Assembly (NCBI RefSeq): GCF_003576645.1
Contig: NC_044924.1
Location: forward strand, 29,417,600 to 29,481,599
Length of the DNA stretch: 64,000 nucleotides
Direction of reading: 5' to 3'
From: Ipomoea triloba
Taxonomy: Eukaryota; Streptophyta; Magnoliopsida; Solanales; Convolvulaceae
Under the pieces are notes generated by a model, which was not told the origin of the DNA, did not search any database, and saw only the letters and a list, made by a program, of their open reading frames with translations. The position numbers and the translations under genes are program-made. How positions within the stretch are numbered: the first letter of the stretch is position 1; every line of letters begins with the position of its first letter. Shown here one piece after another: positions 38,001 through 49,608 of this stretch.

Positions 38001-39300
38001 CGTAAACATCATGCACGTTCCTCCCTTGCATTAGTGGCGCCCCTGTGAGACGATCCTTCACAATAAAACAAGAATCAAAAAATTCAACTGACACATTATT
38101 AGTTTTGCACAGCTTGGAAATAGAAATCAAATTTTTTTGTAACTTCGGGACACAAAGAACATTAGAGAGATGTAAATGACAAGTTGGTGTGGGGATAGCA
38201 GTGTGACCGGTGTGAGTAATTGGTAGAGTTTTACCGTCACCAAGTTGGATCTCGTCAGGACCACTATAGTCAGAGAACGACTGCAATAACGAAGGTGACG
38301 AAGCAGCATGGTGGGAGGCACCAGAATCAAATAACCACTGTTGCGAACCAGTATGCGGTGTTGCTGTAACATTGACCGTGGCCGACTGCTGACCAAAGGT
38401 GTTCATGTTAACATTATTTTCACGAAGAAATCGCATAAGCTTCCGACAGTCACGCACTTCATGGCCATAAATGTTGCAGAACCTGCATGTGACATTTTTA
38501 CGACTAAATTTATTTGTATTAGTAAAAGGTTGAGTCGAACGAGGACCATTTGTCCCAACATGCTGATTGTGGAAGTTTCGACCGCTAGAGTTGCGGTTGG
38601 CCTGATGTTGTCGGTTAGAGGATTTTTGGGTGGCATTTGCTGTAGCAAGGAGAGAATGTTGCGCCTCGAGTTTTTTCTTTTGCTTACGCTCAAAAGCTGT
38701 TAATACATTTTTGAGTTCAGAGAACGTAATAGGTTCCCGGCGAACCCGAATGGCTTCAACAATAGGTTCAAAATCATCTCCCAATTGTGCCAAGGAGTTC
38801 ACCACTAAGTCTTCCTCGCTTACTGGACTTTGCGCAAGGGCAAGTGCATCGGAGATAGCAAACATATCATCTAAAAATTCTTCAATGGAACGACCATTAA
38901 TCGGATTGGATGCTAATTTTGATTTTAGCGAAACAATCCGAGTGCGACATGGGCTCGCAAAGCGTTCCTTCAAACGATCCCAAGCTGCTTTTGATGTCAA
39001 AGCAGAAGAAATAGTTGGTTGAATAGAGTCGGTGCAGCTACCGAGGATGGCATTCAAAATAACATGATCTTGCCTATACCAGGCAAGATAGGCCGGACTC
39101 AAAGTGGTTGGAGCAGTGTCAGTATATTTTGACGGGGCATTTGTGGTGCCATCAATATAACCTTCAAGGGAAAGACCAATCAAAGCTGATTGGATTTGTT
39201 TTTGCCAAACTGAATAATTTGAGGTTGTGAGTCGGATGGGAAAATTGGCAGGAGCAGTTAATTGAATGATGGGTGTAACAGTATTTGTACTGGTGGCCAT
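35029..39300 (-). CDS. Copia gag-pol polyprotein, intact
   Basis: 1423 residues from MATSTNTV; the frame is open 7 codons further up but this ATG follows the leader. Order: gag (UBN2-type, 1-270); CCHC knuckle CRFCNIYGHEVRDC (272-285); aspartic protease LFDSGASHH (~323-331); integrase zinc site H-x3-H/C-x2-C (~455-488); integrase core TDVW (D515), SDNGGEF (D577) and the Glu of LAERRHRHI (E611); Pro/Gln-rich spacer; reverse transcriptase from WVFRVK (~948) with YVDDI (~1096); RNase H with SDSDWGG (~1262) and SSTEAEYRA (~1300). The integrase-before-RT order defines copia. It resembles the RE1-type lineage. No stop or frameshift; the stop lies 13 bp inside the 3' LTR. All catalytic motifs are present, so it may be autonomous. 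Confidence 0.95.
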   Translation of the reverse strand: MATSTNTVTPIIQLTAPANFPIRLTTSNYSVWQKQIQSALIGLSLEGYIDGTTNAPSKYTDTAPTTLSPAYLAWYRQDHVILNAILGSCTDSIQPTISSALTSKAAWDRLKERFASPCRTRIVSLKSKLASNPINGRSIEEFLDDMFAISDALALAQSPVSEEDLVVNSLAQLGDDFEPIVEAIRVRREPITFSELKNVLTAFERKQKKKLEAQHSLLATANATQKSSNRQHQANRNSSGRNFHNQHVGTNGPRSTQPFTNTNKFSRKNVTCRFCNIYGHEVRDCRKLMRFLRENNVNMNTFGQQSATVNVTATPHTGSQQWLFDSGASHHAASSPSLLQSFSDYSGPDEIQLGDGKTLPITHTGHTAIPTPTCHLHLSNVLCVPKLQKNLISISKLCKTNNVSVEFFDSCFIVKDRLTGAPLMQGRNVHDVYGAWLPSSPQINTFSTPSLSSWHHIFGHPSNKAFGALLRQNKVPTTSLANFYCSSCLLNKSHKLPFAQNTLSSNNPLELLYTDVWSTSEKSIDGYYYYIIFVDHFTRYIWLYPLKKKSYVYDVFVQFKSLVENRLNRKIINVFSDNGGEFIKLKPFFTTCGITHLTSPPHTPEHNGLAERRHRHIVETGLSLLDFASMPRTYWSYSFQIAVYLINRMPTINLMHKSPFELLFGMTPNYQKLKPFGCLCFPWLRPYTNSKLQPRSLSCVFLGYSLTQSGYKCLDPKTGRLYVSRHVRFIDHVFPYSQARITPVEPPSVSASYPSLHIDTFNPCQQTIFVPSVDACQNPLPIPSSAQPSATSTQPTDDLPTSLPPAQPPPPSVVQPHEPANVQPSQQSTAQPPPPSTVQLDESATSQSQQSLVDQPQSSSHHNNPIQPPTVQVRRSNRVRKPNPKYFDYKTINYTSNHPIPEPIEPTSATQAKKDPRWRQAMDDEFAALLKNGMWELVPPPKRPPIGCKWVFRVKRKPDGTIDRFKARLVAKGYLQESGRDYFDTFSPVAKPATIRIVLTLALANNWPLRQLDVNNAFLHGTLSEEVYMKQPPGYCDPQCPTFVCRLKKALYGLKQAPRAWYMELSKYLVEFGFRKSRADYSLFIYQSNDALIYFMVYVDDIVVTGNSTELLDHFISCLAQRFSVKDLGALHHFLGVEVIPTPDGLFLSQSQYIIDILKEVDMHEAKIVHTPIGSSVDLFRPKDQSAAATDATVYRRVIGLLQYLSITHPDVGYVINRLSQFMHKPLLIHWQAVKRVLRYLKGTLFHGLVIRRNTRLHLTAFSDSDWGGVHDVGRSTTGYVLFLGSNIISWRLVRQKVVARSSTEAEYRALANAAAEVIWVHNLLHDIGVVLLHSPVLHCDNLSATYVCQNPVYHSRMKHLALDYFFVRDHIVNGTLRVQHVPTTSQIADILTKGLGRRSFEHFRSKMGVSDGSSILRGRIKE

Positions 39301-39366
39301 GAATAGACAAAAGAATAACACCCAAAAGAAAAAAAATATAGGAAATAGATTTCGCTAGAAATTTCT

Positions 39367-39380
39367 GGCTCTTGATACCA
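39367..39380 (-). other. Primer binding site (initiator Met tRNA type)
   Basis: Directly after the 5' LTR the minus strand reads TGGTATCAAGAGCC. The usual copia site is TGGTATCAGAGC, complementary to the 3' end of initiator tRNA-Met; here there is one extra A. Confidence 0.85.
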
Positions 39381-39595
39381 TGTAAGAATATAATAGAGGT
39401 GGAAAAACTGATGATTCTATTCATATATCACAACCCTTTATATACAGGAAGAAGGTGATAACAACTAGCTATCTATATGCAAACTAACAGAGAATACTAA
39501 GGAGAGCCTAAGGATTTAAAATACAAGAAGAATCAACAATATTAATTAGTAATAATAATAAACAATATTAATAGTAATAATCCTATTCCTTAATA
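39381..39595 (-). repeat. 5' LTR of the copia element
   Basis: 215 bp, identical to the other LTR apart from one added A near 39405 and a missing ag near 39505. Confidence 0.92.
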
Positions 39596-40429
39596 TGGCG
39601 GGGGTAGGCTAAAAAGCCCGCGAAAATACAAGTCTAAAATAGGCTGCTTCGCCCGGCCTCGCCTTAAGTCCGCATCTCTTGGCGGGGGCCCGCCGAATTT
39701 AAAAAAGTGTATATTTAAATAAAAATTAATATGAATAAGTTAATAAGTGTATACTAAAATAATTTGAATAGTTTAAACATATATTAATGCATTTGTAATT
39801 TGTTGAACACAATAATAACTAATATAGTAATAAGTCCTAATAAATAATCAAATACATAATATGTGAATCTATAAGGCAATAACAAATAATTTATACTATG
39901 TACTACTTACTAATACATTTTTCAATATAAATAAATAAATTAACATATATTTATATACATAATTATATAAAATGATATATATATATATATATATACACAT
40001 ATACTAATATTAATAATGTATACATACTAGCTGTCTAGGTGGGTCCCCCACCCGCCAAGCCTGCCATTTTGGTCGGACGGGCTAAAAAGTCCGCCAAAAT
40101 ACGAACCATAAAATTCAAAGCAAAAGGTGGGACGAACTAATCCAACGGGCTAAGCTCATTTTGATAGCTCTAATCAAATTATACATGAAACTTATAATAA
40201 GATTAAAATAAAAAAAGAAAATAAAGAAAGAAGAAGAAAAAGAGTGAGCCCAGTGACTCAACTTGGGAATCTTTATCCTATATATGTTGAGTCATAAAAT
40301 ACAAAAGTTATTTATTAACTTTGAACGCATATGTACAAATAATGCAATGTAAGTTGGACTATTGTTCGACACCTATATTTCTAGTACTCTATCTTCAGGT
40401 TGTATATACTTCTTTCTTCTTCTTTTCAT

Positions 40430-40470
<41 letters not shown>

Positions 40471-41112
40471 TTTTAAAGGTTGTATACTTATTTATTTATT
40501 TATCACTTTAAAATGAATTCTAATATGAGAATGGCCATGGGGTGGGAAAGAGTGGGAATGAGTGATAGAAAATAGTCCCAAGGTATTAGTTTAGTGGATG
40601 AGAAATTTCACTTAAAATTTGTTTCTTGCAACAGGGTGGAGGTTTGACACTTGCCACAAATTGAATGTTGAGAGTTTAGATTTGGGTTGGACTTATTATA
40701 CATAAAAGTATACAATTTGGTGTCGAGTGTCGAAACTAGATTGACTCAATTTACCTCCTCATGAGCCTGGGGCGGGTTCATGGGATTTAGGACACAGTCG
40801 ACCAAATGGGAAAACCTAGGTTATCAAAAAAAGAAAAAAAAAAAAAGAAAGAAGAGAAAAGTAATGAAAATCTGCCACCTTTCTACATCATTATTTTAAA
40901 ATTAGCAAATTTCATTTTTAGTCCTTAACTATTGTGACTTACCACATTTACGAATATGGAGGAAATATGAATACTATTTCAAAGGGAATGGAATAGGTAA
41001 GGAATAGAACATGAATTGTATTCTATTGTTTGGTTCGCTGAAGAAATAGACTAGAAATTGTATTCCAATATTTGGTTGGTTAAAGGAATAGAAATGGAAT
41101 AAGTTTTAAAGA

Positions 41113-41149
<37 letters not shown>

Positions 41150-41739
41150 AACAAACATACATGTGCATATGTATAATAATAATAATAAAATAAAAATGAT
41201 CAATTGTGAACTAGATTTCTCGTGATATGTGTGGACGAATTTGATCCATCCATATAGGATGATCTATCAATCACTAAAAATTACGTGATCAATTTTATAA
41301 ATATTAGTATAAGAAAATCAACTTAGAGATTCCATGCATATATTTCTTTAATGTAACAAAACTAAATAGACTAAATTTGTTCTTTTTTAGACTAGCACCC
41401 GTAATCTAATTGCACATAAGACATTACCAACAAAAAAGAAACGAACAAATAATGAAGATGGACCATGACAAACCTATCCAAAAATGAATTAACAAAACTT
41501 AGAGTAATTCCAACCAAAAGTAGTATCTACTACCTAATACTATACCAACTACAATAAGTATTTAGATAATTGTCTTTAAAAAAATGCAAATTAAACATTA
41601 GTTTTAACGTCAATTATAATAAATTTCTCCTATATAATCTTGCATTGATATACTTTGAATTACTTATTTAAATACAAACATTGGGCATTAAATTAGTCGC
41701 GCAATGCCCGTGTAAAACTAGTATAATATCAACTATATA
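39596..41739. other. Intergenic region right of the copia element
   Basis: No gene. The first ~120 bp and 40025-40170 are GC-rich and share gctaaaaag-ccgc-aaaatac, probably arms of one older element split by the copia insertion. Simple repeats: (at)n about 39978-39993, (ttta)n about 40428-40505, (att)n 41113-41148. A gaatggaataggtaaggaat segment at 40985-41105 looks like a decayed TIR element. A Helitron-like 3' end (cgcgcaatgcccgtgtaaaactagt) ends at 41721. Confidence 0.5.
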
Positions 41740-43288
41740 TCTACTATACTAATAAGAGTCAAAGAGAGTTAGGCCTAAAATGGGTAGAAAAAATGGCGGT
41801 CAAATTATTTAATCAAATGTATGGTTCACATTAATTATTTAATCAAATATATGGTTAAGATAATTCAGATTAATATTATTAATAGAGATTACCTAATTTA
41901 ACCTTACTTTTATGATTATCTGTTAAGTTTTTCGTTAAATATTCTCTTCTCCGTTAATATTCCGTTAACTTTTAACTTACCCATTAATTTCTATAAGAAA
42001 AATCTTAGGTTCGAACCTCATCTCAATCAAATTTGACATAATTAAGTTTCTCTCTCTATTTTACTCTTATTAAATTAAATAAATTAGTAGCTACAACAAA
42101 AAATGATACATATGTATTTCTTTAATTTAGAATTATGTGTCTACAGTACCTTTATTTGAAAAAATTATTCATTATCAAAGAAATAAATTAAATAAGAGAA
42201 ATAATTCCATTAGTTATATTGTCTTTATTTTCTCTCATGCAAAGATTCTTTACATTCAAATTTATCAATTGATATTCATTACATTGTCCATTATCTTATT
42301 TTTACAATATCTTGTAATTAAATATCAAAGTTATAGTAAAAAAATGATGTTATATATTTATTTACCAAGTATTTTATTAATACTATGAAAAAAAATTAAA
42401 ATAATTTGAAGCTAATTATATTAACTATTTGTGGATTGGTTGACAAAGAGAGTACTCAAATAATAACCCAACAAATTGAAGCGTAATCACTCTATTTTAC
42501 TCTTATTGAATTAAATAAATTAGTAGTTACACCAAAAAATAATACATATGTATTTCTTTAATACCATGAAAAAAATAAAAAAGAATAGTTTGAAACCAAT
42601 CATATTAACTACTTGGGGGATTTGTTGACAATGAAAGTACTCAAATAACCCATTACCCAGCAAATTGAAGCGAAAAACTATCTTTTAATATCTTTGGAAT
42701 ACATAATATTTTAAATTCTCAAATTTTTATTAATTAATTTAATCTTTTTTCTTAAACTAGGGATTTTTTTATCCACAATAACTCATTCAAGAATAATGGT
42801 TGAACCAAATGAACCCCAAGCAGAACACCTAAAGGAAAGTCCATAGCTCCTATATCATAATCTCATTGCATGACGTTGTCATCTATGCTACCAACAATAT
42901 CCGAATTGCAAATAACACACTACCAACAAAAAGGAAGAGAACAAATAGTAAAGATGAAGATAATGACAATGTTACTCAAAAGAGAATTAAGAACACTTAG
43001 AAAAATTCAAATTAAAAGTAGAATTTAGACTATCATTTTTAGACCAAATATTTAGACTATCGATTTTACAAGATTGCAAACATTTATTTTAGTAATAATT
43101 ATAATGAATTTTCTATATTATCTTGGATTCATATACTTTGAGTTAGATATTTAAATAAAAAAATTCGACATTCAATTACCCATGTATAAACTTCTCCTAT
43201 ATAATCTTGCATTGATATACTTTCAAATATTTATTTAAATATAAACATTGGGCATTAACCCATTCGCGCAATGCGCGTATAAAACTAG
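41740..43288 (+). mobile_element. Non-autonomous Helitron A
   Basis: Starts TCTACTATACTAATAAGAG after an A and ends gcgcgtataaaaCTAG before a T. Just inside the 3' end is the hairpin cgcgca-a-tgcgcg. These are the plant Helitron hallmarks (5' TC, 3' hairpin plus CTRR, insertion between A and T, no target duplication). No Rep/helicase is encoded. Shares most of its interior with Helitron B. Confidence 0.75.
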
Positions 43289-43478
43289 TANGAATTTTCT
43301 ATATTATCTTGGATTCATATACTTTGAGTTAGATATTTAAATAAAAAAATTCGACATTCAATTACCCATGTATAAACTTCTCATATATAATCTTGCTTGC
43401 ATTGATATACTTTCAAATATTTATTTAAATATAAATATTGGGCATTAACCCATTCGCGCAATGCGCGTATAAAACTAG
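43106..43478. repeat. Near-duplicate Helitron 3' ends flanking a single N
   Basis: 43106-43290 and 43292-43480 are the same Helitron 3' segment, separated by an N at 43291. They differ by a few substitutions and a 4-bp indel (cttgcattg versus cttgcttgcattg). Either two alleles were joined or a gap was closed badly. Confidence 0.8.
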
Positions 43479-43484
43479 TATATA

Positions 43485-45941
43485 TATATATACTAATAAG
43501 AGCCAAAGAGAGTTAGGCCTAAAATGGGTAGAAAAAATGGCGGTCAAATTATTTAATCAAATGGATGGTTCAGATTGTTTAGATTTATATTTTTCCTTGA
43601 GATTTCCTAATTTATCCTTAATTATATGATCATCCGTTAAGTTTTCCGTTAAATATTCTCTTCTCCGTTAATATTCCGTTAACTTTTAACTTACCCATTA
43701 ATTTCTATAAGAAAGGTCTGAGGTTCGATAACTTACCCATTAATTTCTATAAGAAAGGTCTGAGGTTCGAACCTCATCCCAATCAAATTTGGCATAATTA
43801 AGTTCCGCACTCTATTTTACTCTTATTAAATTAAATAAATTAGTAGATACAACAAAAAATGATACAATTAAATTAAATAAATTAGTAGATACAACAAAAA
43901 ATGATACATACGTATTTAATAAATTAGTAGATACAACAAAAAATGATACATACGTATTTATTTAATTTAGAATTATGTATCTACAATACCTTTATATGGA
44001 AAAATTATTCATTATCAAAAAATTAAATTAAATAAGAGAAATATGCCTAAAATGGGTAGAAAAAATGGCGGTCAAATTATTTAATCAAATGGATGGTTCA
44101 GATTGTTTAGATTTATATTTTTCGTTGAGATTTCCTAATTTATCCTTAATTATATGATTATACGTTAAGTTTTCCGTTAAATATTCTCTTTTCCGTTAAT
44201 ATTCCGTTAACTTTTAACTTACCCATTAATTTCTATAAGAAAGGTCTGAGGTTCAAACCTCATCCCAATCAAATTTGGCATAATTAAGTTCCGCACTCTA
44301 TTTTACTCTTATTAAATTAAATAAATTAGTAGATACAACAAAAAATGATACAATTAAATTAAATAAATTAGTAGATACAACAAAAAATGATACATACGTA
44401 TTTAATAAATTAGTAGATACAACAAAAAATGATACATACGTATTTCCTTAATTTAGAATTATGTATCTACAATACCTTTATTTGAAAAAATTATTCATTA
44501 TCAAAAAATTAAATTAAATAAGAGAAATAATTTTATTAGTTATATTGTCTTTATTTTTTTCCTATGCAAAGATTCTTTACATTCAAATTTATCAATTTAT
44601 GTTCATTACATTGTCCATTATCTTATTTTTACAATATCTTGTAATTAAATATCAAAGTTATAATACAAAATAATGTTATATATTTATTTACCAAGTATTT
44701 TATTAATACCATAAAATAAATTTTAAAAAAAATAATTTGAAGCTAATTATATTAACTACTTGGGGATTGATTGACAAAGAGAGTACTCAAATAACCCAAC
44801 AAATTGAAGCGAGATCACTCTATTTTACTCTTATTGAATCAAATAAAGTAGTAGTTACAACAAAAAATGATACATGTACATTTCTTTAATTTAGAATTAT
44901 GTGTGGTGCGTTTGGTTCGCACATGGGAATCGGAATCGGAATGGGTATCAAATACTTGGTAAGGGTAATGGTTTTGGTTAAAGTATTTAGCATGTTTGGT
45001 AATTGGGTGGAATGGGAATGATTATTAATAGTTGGGGAAGAAATGAGGAAGTGAAATGAAACCCCTATTTAATAAGGGTATGAGTTTTCTCATTAATGGG
45101 GTATTCCAAACCCATAGTAGAATTCTCAAAACCTATCAACAAACACTAGCAATCACTTTCATACACATTCCCTATGCCTAAACCCCTAATTATTTTATTA
45201 ATACCATGAAAAAAATAAGAAAGAATAGTTTAAAACCAATCATATTAACTACTTTGAAAATTTGTTAGACAATGAAAGTACTCACATAACCCATTACCCA
45301 ACAAATTGGAGCCAGAAACTACCTTTTAATATCTTTAGAATATCTCATATTAAAAATTTTCAAATTTTTACTAATTTATTTAATCTTTTTCTTTAAACTA
45401 GGGATCTCTTTATCCAGAATAACTAATTCAACAGTAATGGTTGAACCAAATGAACCCCGAGCAGAACACCTAAAGGAAAGTCCATAGCTCCGGCCTATAT
45501 CATAATCTCATTGCATGACGTAGTCATCTATGCTACCATCAATAACCCAATTGCAAATAACACACTACCAACAAAAAGGAAGAGGACAAATAGTAAAGAT
45601 GAACACAATGATAATGTTACTCAAAAGAGAATTAAGAATACTTAGAAAAATTAAAACCAAATGTAGTATTTATTTAGACTATCATTTTTAGACAAAGTAT
45701 TTAGACTATCGGTTTTACAAAGTTGCAAACATTTATTTTAGTGACAATTATAATGAATTTCATATATTATCTTGGATTCATATACTTTGAGTTACATATT
45801 TAAATAAACAAATTCGACATTCAATTACCTATGTATAAACTTCTCCTATATAATCTTGCATTGATATAGTTTCAAATATTTATTTAAATATATATAAACA
45901 TTGGGCATTAACCTATTCGCGCAATGCGCGTGTAAAACTAG
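43485..45941 (+). mobile_element. Non-autonomous Helitron B with internal tandem duplication
   Basis: The 5' region (actaataagagccaaagagag) matches Helitron A; the 3' end has hairpin cgcgca-a-tgcgcg (45918-45930) and CTAG at 45938-45941. A ~540-bp segment beginning cctaaaatgggtagaaaaaa occurs twice (about 43519 and 44048). Within each, the unit tagtagatacaacaaaaaat is itself present three times. A TIR element (44904-45195) is inserted relative to A. The exact 5' nucleotide is blurred by a TA repeat. Confidence 0.7.
44904..45195. mobile_element. TIR element inserted in Helitron B
   Basis: ggtgcgtttggttcgcacatg starts a block of g/a-rich motifs (gggaatcggaatcggaatgg) that ends in attccctatgcctaaaccc. 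The corresponding place in Helitron A lacks it. Probably Harbinger-like by its gtttggtt terminus; the target duplication was not resolved. Confidence 0.5.
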
Positions 45942-48900
45942 TATAAACATAAATGTAGTCTAGCTATATATCAGCTTAGCCTTTTAGTTGAGATGGAACA
46001 CATGCTCCAATTTGGTATTAAAGCCAACCCCATGTCAAATGTCATGGATTTGAATCTCCGCGTCACCCGATAAAAAAAAGAGACTATGGTCCACGTGTTG
46101 CTTGGACCCCATAAAAAAGTAATCGGCCCGCACACATGAGGGGCTTTAAATTGAGATGGAACGCGTAACACATGCTTCAATTGATTAATTAGTAAGGGAG
46201 GATCATATTAAATTGTGTTATTCTTCATTAAACATTGTAACTTGTAAGTGTAGAAATGATACACATTTTTTTTAGTTATTGGTTAAATTATTTGTCAAAA
46301 CACATTTTGGTTTATATTATGTATTTTTAGGGTCTGTCTTACCGTCTGGATCTTCAAACAGAATCTGAAGCTACTTTGAGTCTAGACTACGCCAAAAAAA
46401 TCTGTCTGAGTCAGAGCAGTCAACCGTCCAGGCGAAATTTTCTAACCCATTATTTTTATGTGGACAACATATATTGGCAACATTTAAATTGGATGACTCT
46501 TATTTTATGAGCTAGTTTCAGCATGCAGCTACATTTACGAGTGGGTGGTTAAGTGATCTACACTATTTAAGGCATGAGAATGAAGCCTGGAATTCGAACA
46601 ACTAATGCTCTAAAGTTTATCTATCTTGTTCGTGTGTTCTAAGGAGATTCATATGGTTAATTGGTGGCGTTTTATGATGAATGAAGATTGAAGATATTTT
46701 GGCTTGCAGTGTACCAATTCAAGGGAGATTGTGAAGGTTGTGTTGGCTTAGGGTCATTGTATTGTATGTTAGGACATATATTTCAATTTGTGTAACTTTT
46801 GGTGATCATCTAGTGGATTGGGTAAAAACTGAGTAGTCTCACGTAGGAGTTTTAGCTCCGAACTGCATAATCATTTCTTGTGTCCTGGTCCTTTTTTTTT
46901 TTCTTTTTTTTTTCTTATGCATTTATTTTTATTCTTAATTCAGAATAATAAAATATCATCTAATACTTATAAGAAATTGAATTAATGATTAATTGGAACA
47001 TTTAAGTTTTTCATTCAAGATCCACGATACTTTTTCAAATATCATCGATTTAGCTATGTTCCACTTTGTATTTATTATATGGTTAAATCATGTTACGCCT
47101 ACCAACATTAACACAAAACGCAAAAGATGCTCAGGGGACAAAAGTAGGTTTAGGGAAATGGTAGAGGTGTTTGGTAGAAAGGAATTCACACACACACATA
47201 TATTAACATAGACGGAGGTAGTGTGGGGGCAAAGTGTATATAAAAGTTATATTTATGTTTAAATTGTTAATAGTTTGAGTAGCTTAGTTGGTTGAACTCC
47301 AAATTCGATGTAATAATAATAAAACATATTCTAGAGGTTTAAATCTTATTAGCAACATTTATTCTTATTTTCTCTTTCATTCATGCATTCACAAGATAAA
47401 TTAAATATTTTTTTAGTCTACCTTAGACATTAAAATTAAAAAGTATTGACTCCCACTCAGTCGATGTTCTGGCTCCGTCCTTATATATATATATAGGAAA
47501 TTATTATGTGTACTCTCAAATTCATGATGTAGATATTTTTCTTGGGACTTATCATTATCTGTAACATCAGGGAGTAAAAGTTATATACACACACACACAC
47601 TTAGGATCCCATGACTCCATGAGAACACCCATGAGAAAATTAAGAACATAACCAATCTCAATCTTATATATGTAAATATTAGACAGATCAAATTTAAAAA
47701 AAAAAATGTAGTGACATTTTTGTAAATATGCAAACCTGAATAAATTTAAAAAAAAACAAATGAAAAAGTTAAAATTTAAATCTTAATTGTAAATGTTAGA
47801 CCCTGCTAACAGTGCTAAGCAATAAAAAGTGAACCACTAAACCAAATAAAACAAAAAATTCAATCATAAACTTTAAAATCGAAATACGAAGTGCAATGCA
47901 CTTTCACATTTTTGCAACGGCAATCTTTTAATACTAAATATGCACGCAAAATGTTAATACTAAATGTACAAACCTGAAAAATTTTGAGAAGTGCAGGTTT
48001 TGAAGTTTTCATATTAAAATTAGTGATAATTACGAAAATACCATCATATTTTATTTTTTAAAAAAAGTATGATCTAGTCTGTTCGACTTATTTAGATGTA
48101 AGTTAAGGCTGAAATTGGTTCTTAGTTTTTTTTTTTTTAAACGACTTATTCTCATATGATCCAAACACTATAATTGAAATTCTTAGTAATTCTATATTCC
48201 TACCTACCAAACAATAAAATTTGAATTATTTTATTACCAACTTATTATTTCTTTTCCACAAAATTACAATTTCTTTCCTCATAATTCCTCATTGTAACCA
48301 AATGTGGGGCAAGGCTAATCATTTTTAGGGTAGTTATAAAATTAATCATTTTTAATCATTGATTATCAATTTCTTCGCAATTTCAGTCCACCATCTAATA
48401 TCTGTTTTGGTGACGTTTAAAATGAGGACAAGGTCATAAAATCAATCCTTTTGCACTAAAGCAAACAATACGTAGCTAATATAACTCTGATTGAGAAATA
48501 AACTCTTGCGGGAATTGCTCTTAGCCCTAATTCCAAATGAAGTCTAATCAAATTAAAAAAAAAAAAAAAAGAAAGAAAGAAAGAAAGAAAGAAAAAACTA
48601 AATAGTGAAACCTATACCAACTAACCAACCACAATCATCTAAAAAATTTGAAGTGCCAAAACCTCTTCTTAGGATTCTCACTTGTCTATGAAGTTGTGAG
48701 ATTCAATACTAAATTGATAAATCCCTATAATGATACCGTTGCTTGAACATAGCTGAAGAATAAGAAGAAAAAGCTAAGACCCCTCTCCCTGTCCAGATAG
48801 CTATTGAAATATGACAATATAATGATGGAGAAATGATTTACTTCTATTAATTAATTCCTATTACGTATCTCTTGGATATGGAATTATATTGAAGGAAATT

Positions 48901-49598
48901 AAAGACATGTACGTGAGTGAAACTGTATGAGATTTTTGTTTTTGTTTTTTGTTTTGTTTTTTTTTTTTTTTTGTTTTTTTTTGTTTTTTTTTTGTTTTTT
49001 GCTTTTTTGTGTGTAGAGAATTTATAATTTGGTTAGGATTTGACCGTTTTCATTAGCAGGTGAATACTTCATATATGAGTGGAATTTATCCTAATTTTAC
49101 AATAGCAAAGCAAAAAATGATACCGTAAACTAAAATTGAAAAGAAGCCAATACTTAAAAACTAAAGGGTCGGGGGTGTATTCAAACATGACTTTAAGATT
49201 TTTATGAAGTTTAAAAAAGTTTAGAGGTATTCAATTATATTCAAATTTTTAGAGAGTTTTTAAAAGTCAGGCGGTGTTCAATCAAGATTTTTAAAAAGTC
49301 GGGTGATATTTTCTTTCTACCAACTCTGACGTTATGAATTTGGATAGACTTTTTCATTTTAGGACTTTTTTTTAGATTTTTCCTTGTATTCAACTTTCAA
49401 CCCAACATTATGAATTTGGGTAGACTTTTTAATTTTAAGACTTTTTTTTTTTTTTTTTAGATTTTTCCTTGTATCCAACTTTCAACCCAAAATTTTAAAA
49501 TTTTCTTTCTACCAACTCTGACGTTTTTTTTTCTCTCAATTAAAACTCTATAAACTTTATACCTAAATTTAATAAATTATTTTTCTTCATTATCCTAT
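45942..49598. other. Intergenic region, simple repeats only
   Basis: Apart from the LTR fragment no gene is visible. Present: (gaaa)n at 48571-48594, T-rich runs at 48950-49010, a decayed element near 48110-48310, and internal direct repeats at 49290-49530 (tttagatttttccttgtat and ctttctaccaactctgacgt each twice). A 73-codon frame at 46993-47211 matches nothing known. Confidence 0.5.
45971..46175. repeat. LTR-retrotransposon fragment
   Basis: cagcttagccttttagttgagatgg, then ttggtattaaagcc (decayed primer site) and gaatctccgcgtcacc, match the fragment at 52190-52400. This is the LTR end/primer-site junction of an old element. Confidence 0.5.
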
Positions 49599-49608
49599 AT
49601 ATTTTCTT

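Larger units (their letters stand above)
34826..39595 (-). mobile_element. Complete Ty1/copia LTR retrotransposon (4770 bp)
   Basis: Bounded by LTRs at 34826-35041 and 39381-39595, flanked by tggcg on both sides (34821-34825, 39596-39600). Read on the minus strand: 5' LTR, tRNA-iMet-type primer site, one uninterrupted gag-pol frame, G-rich polypurine tract, 3' LTR. The LTRs differ only by a 1-bp and a 2-bp indel with no substitutions seen, so insertion is recent. It lies in a GC-rich repeat (ggctaaaaagcccgcg) that it interrupts. Confidence 0.95.

Noticed and set aside
36393..38703. Several frames on both strands within the copia element
   Set aside because: Shadows of the single gag-pol frame.
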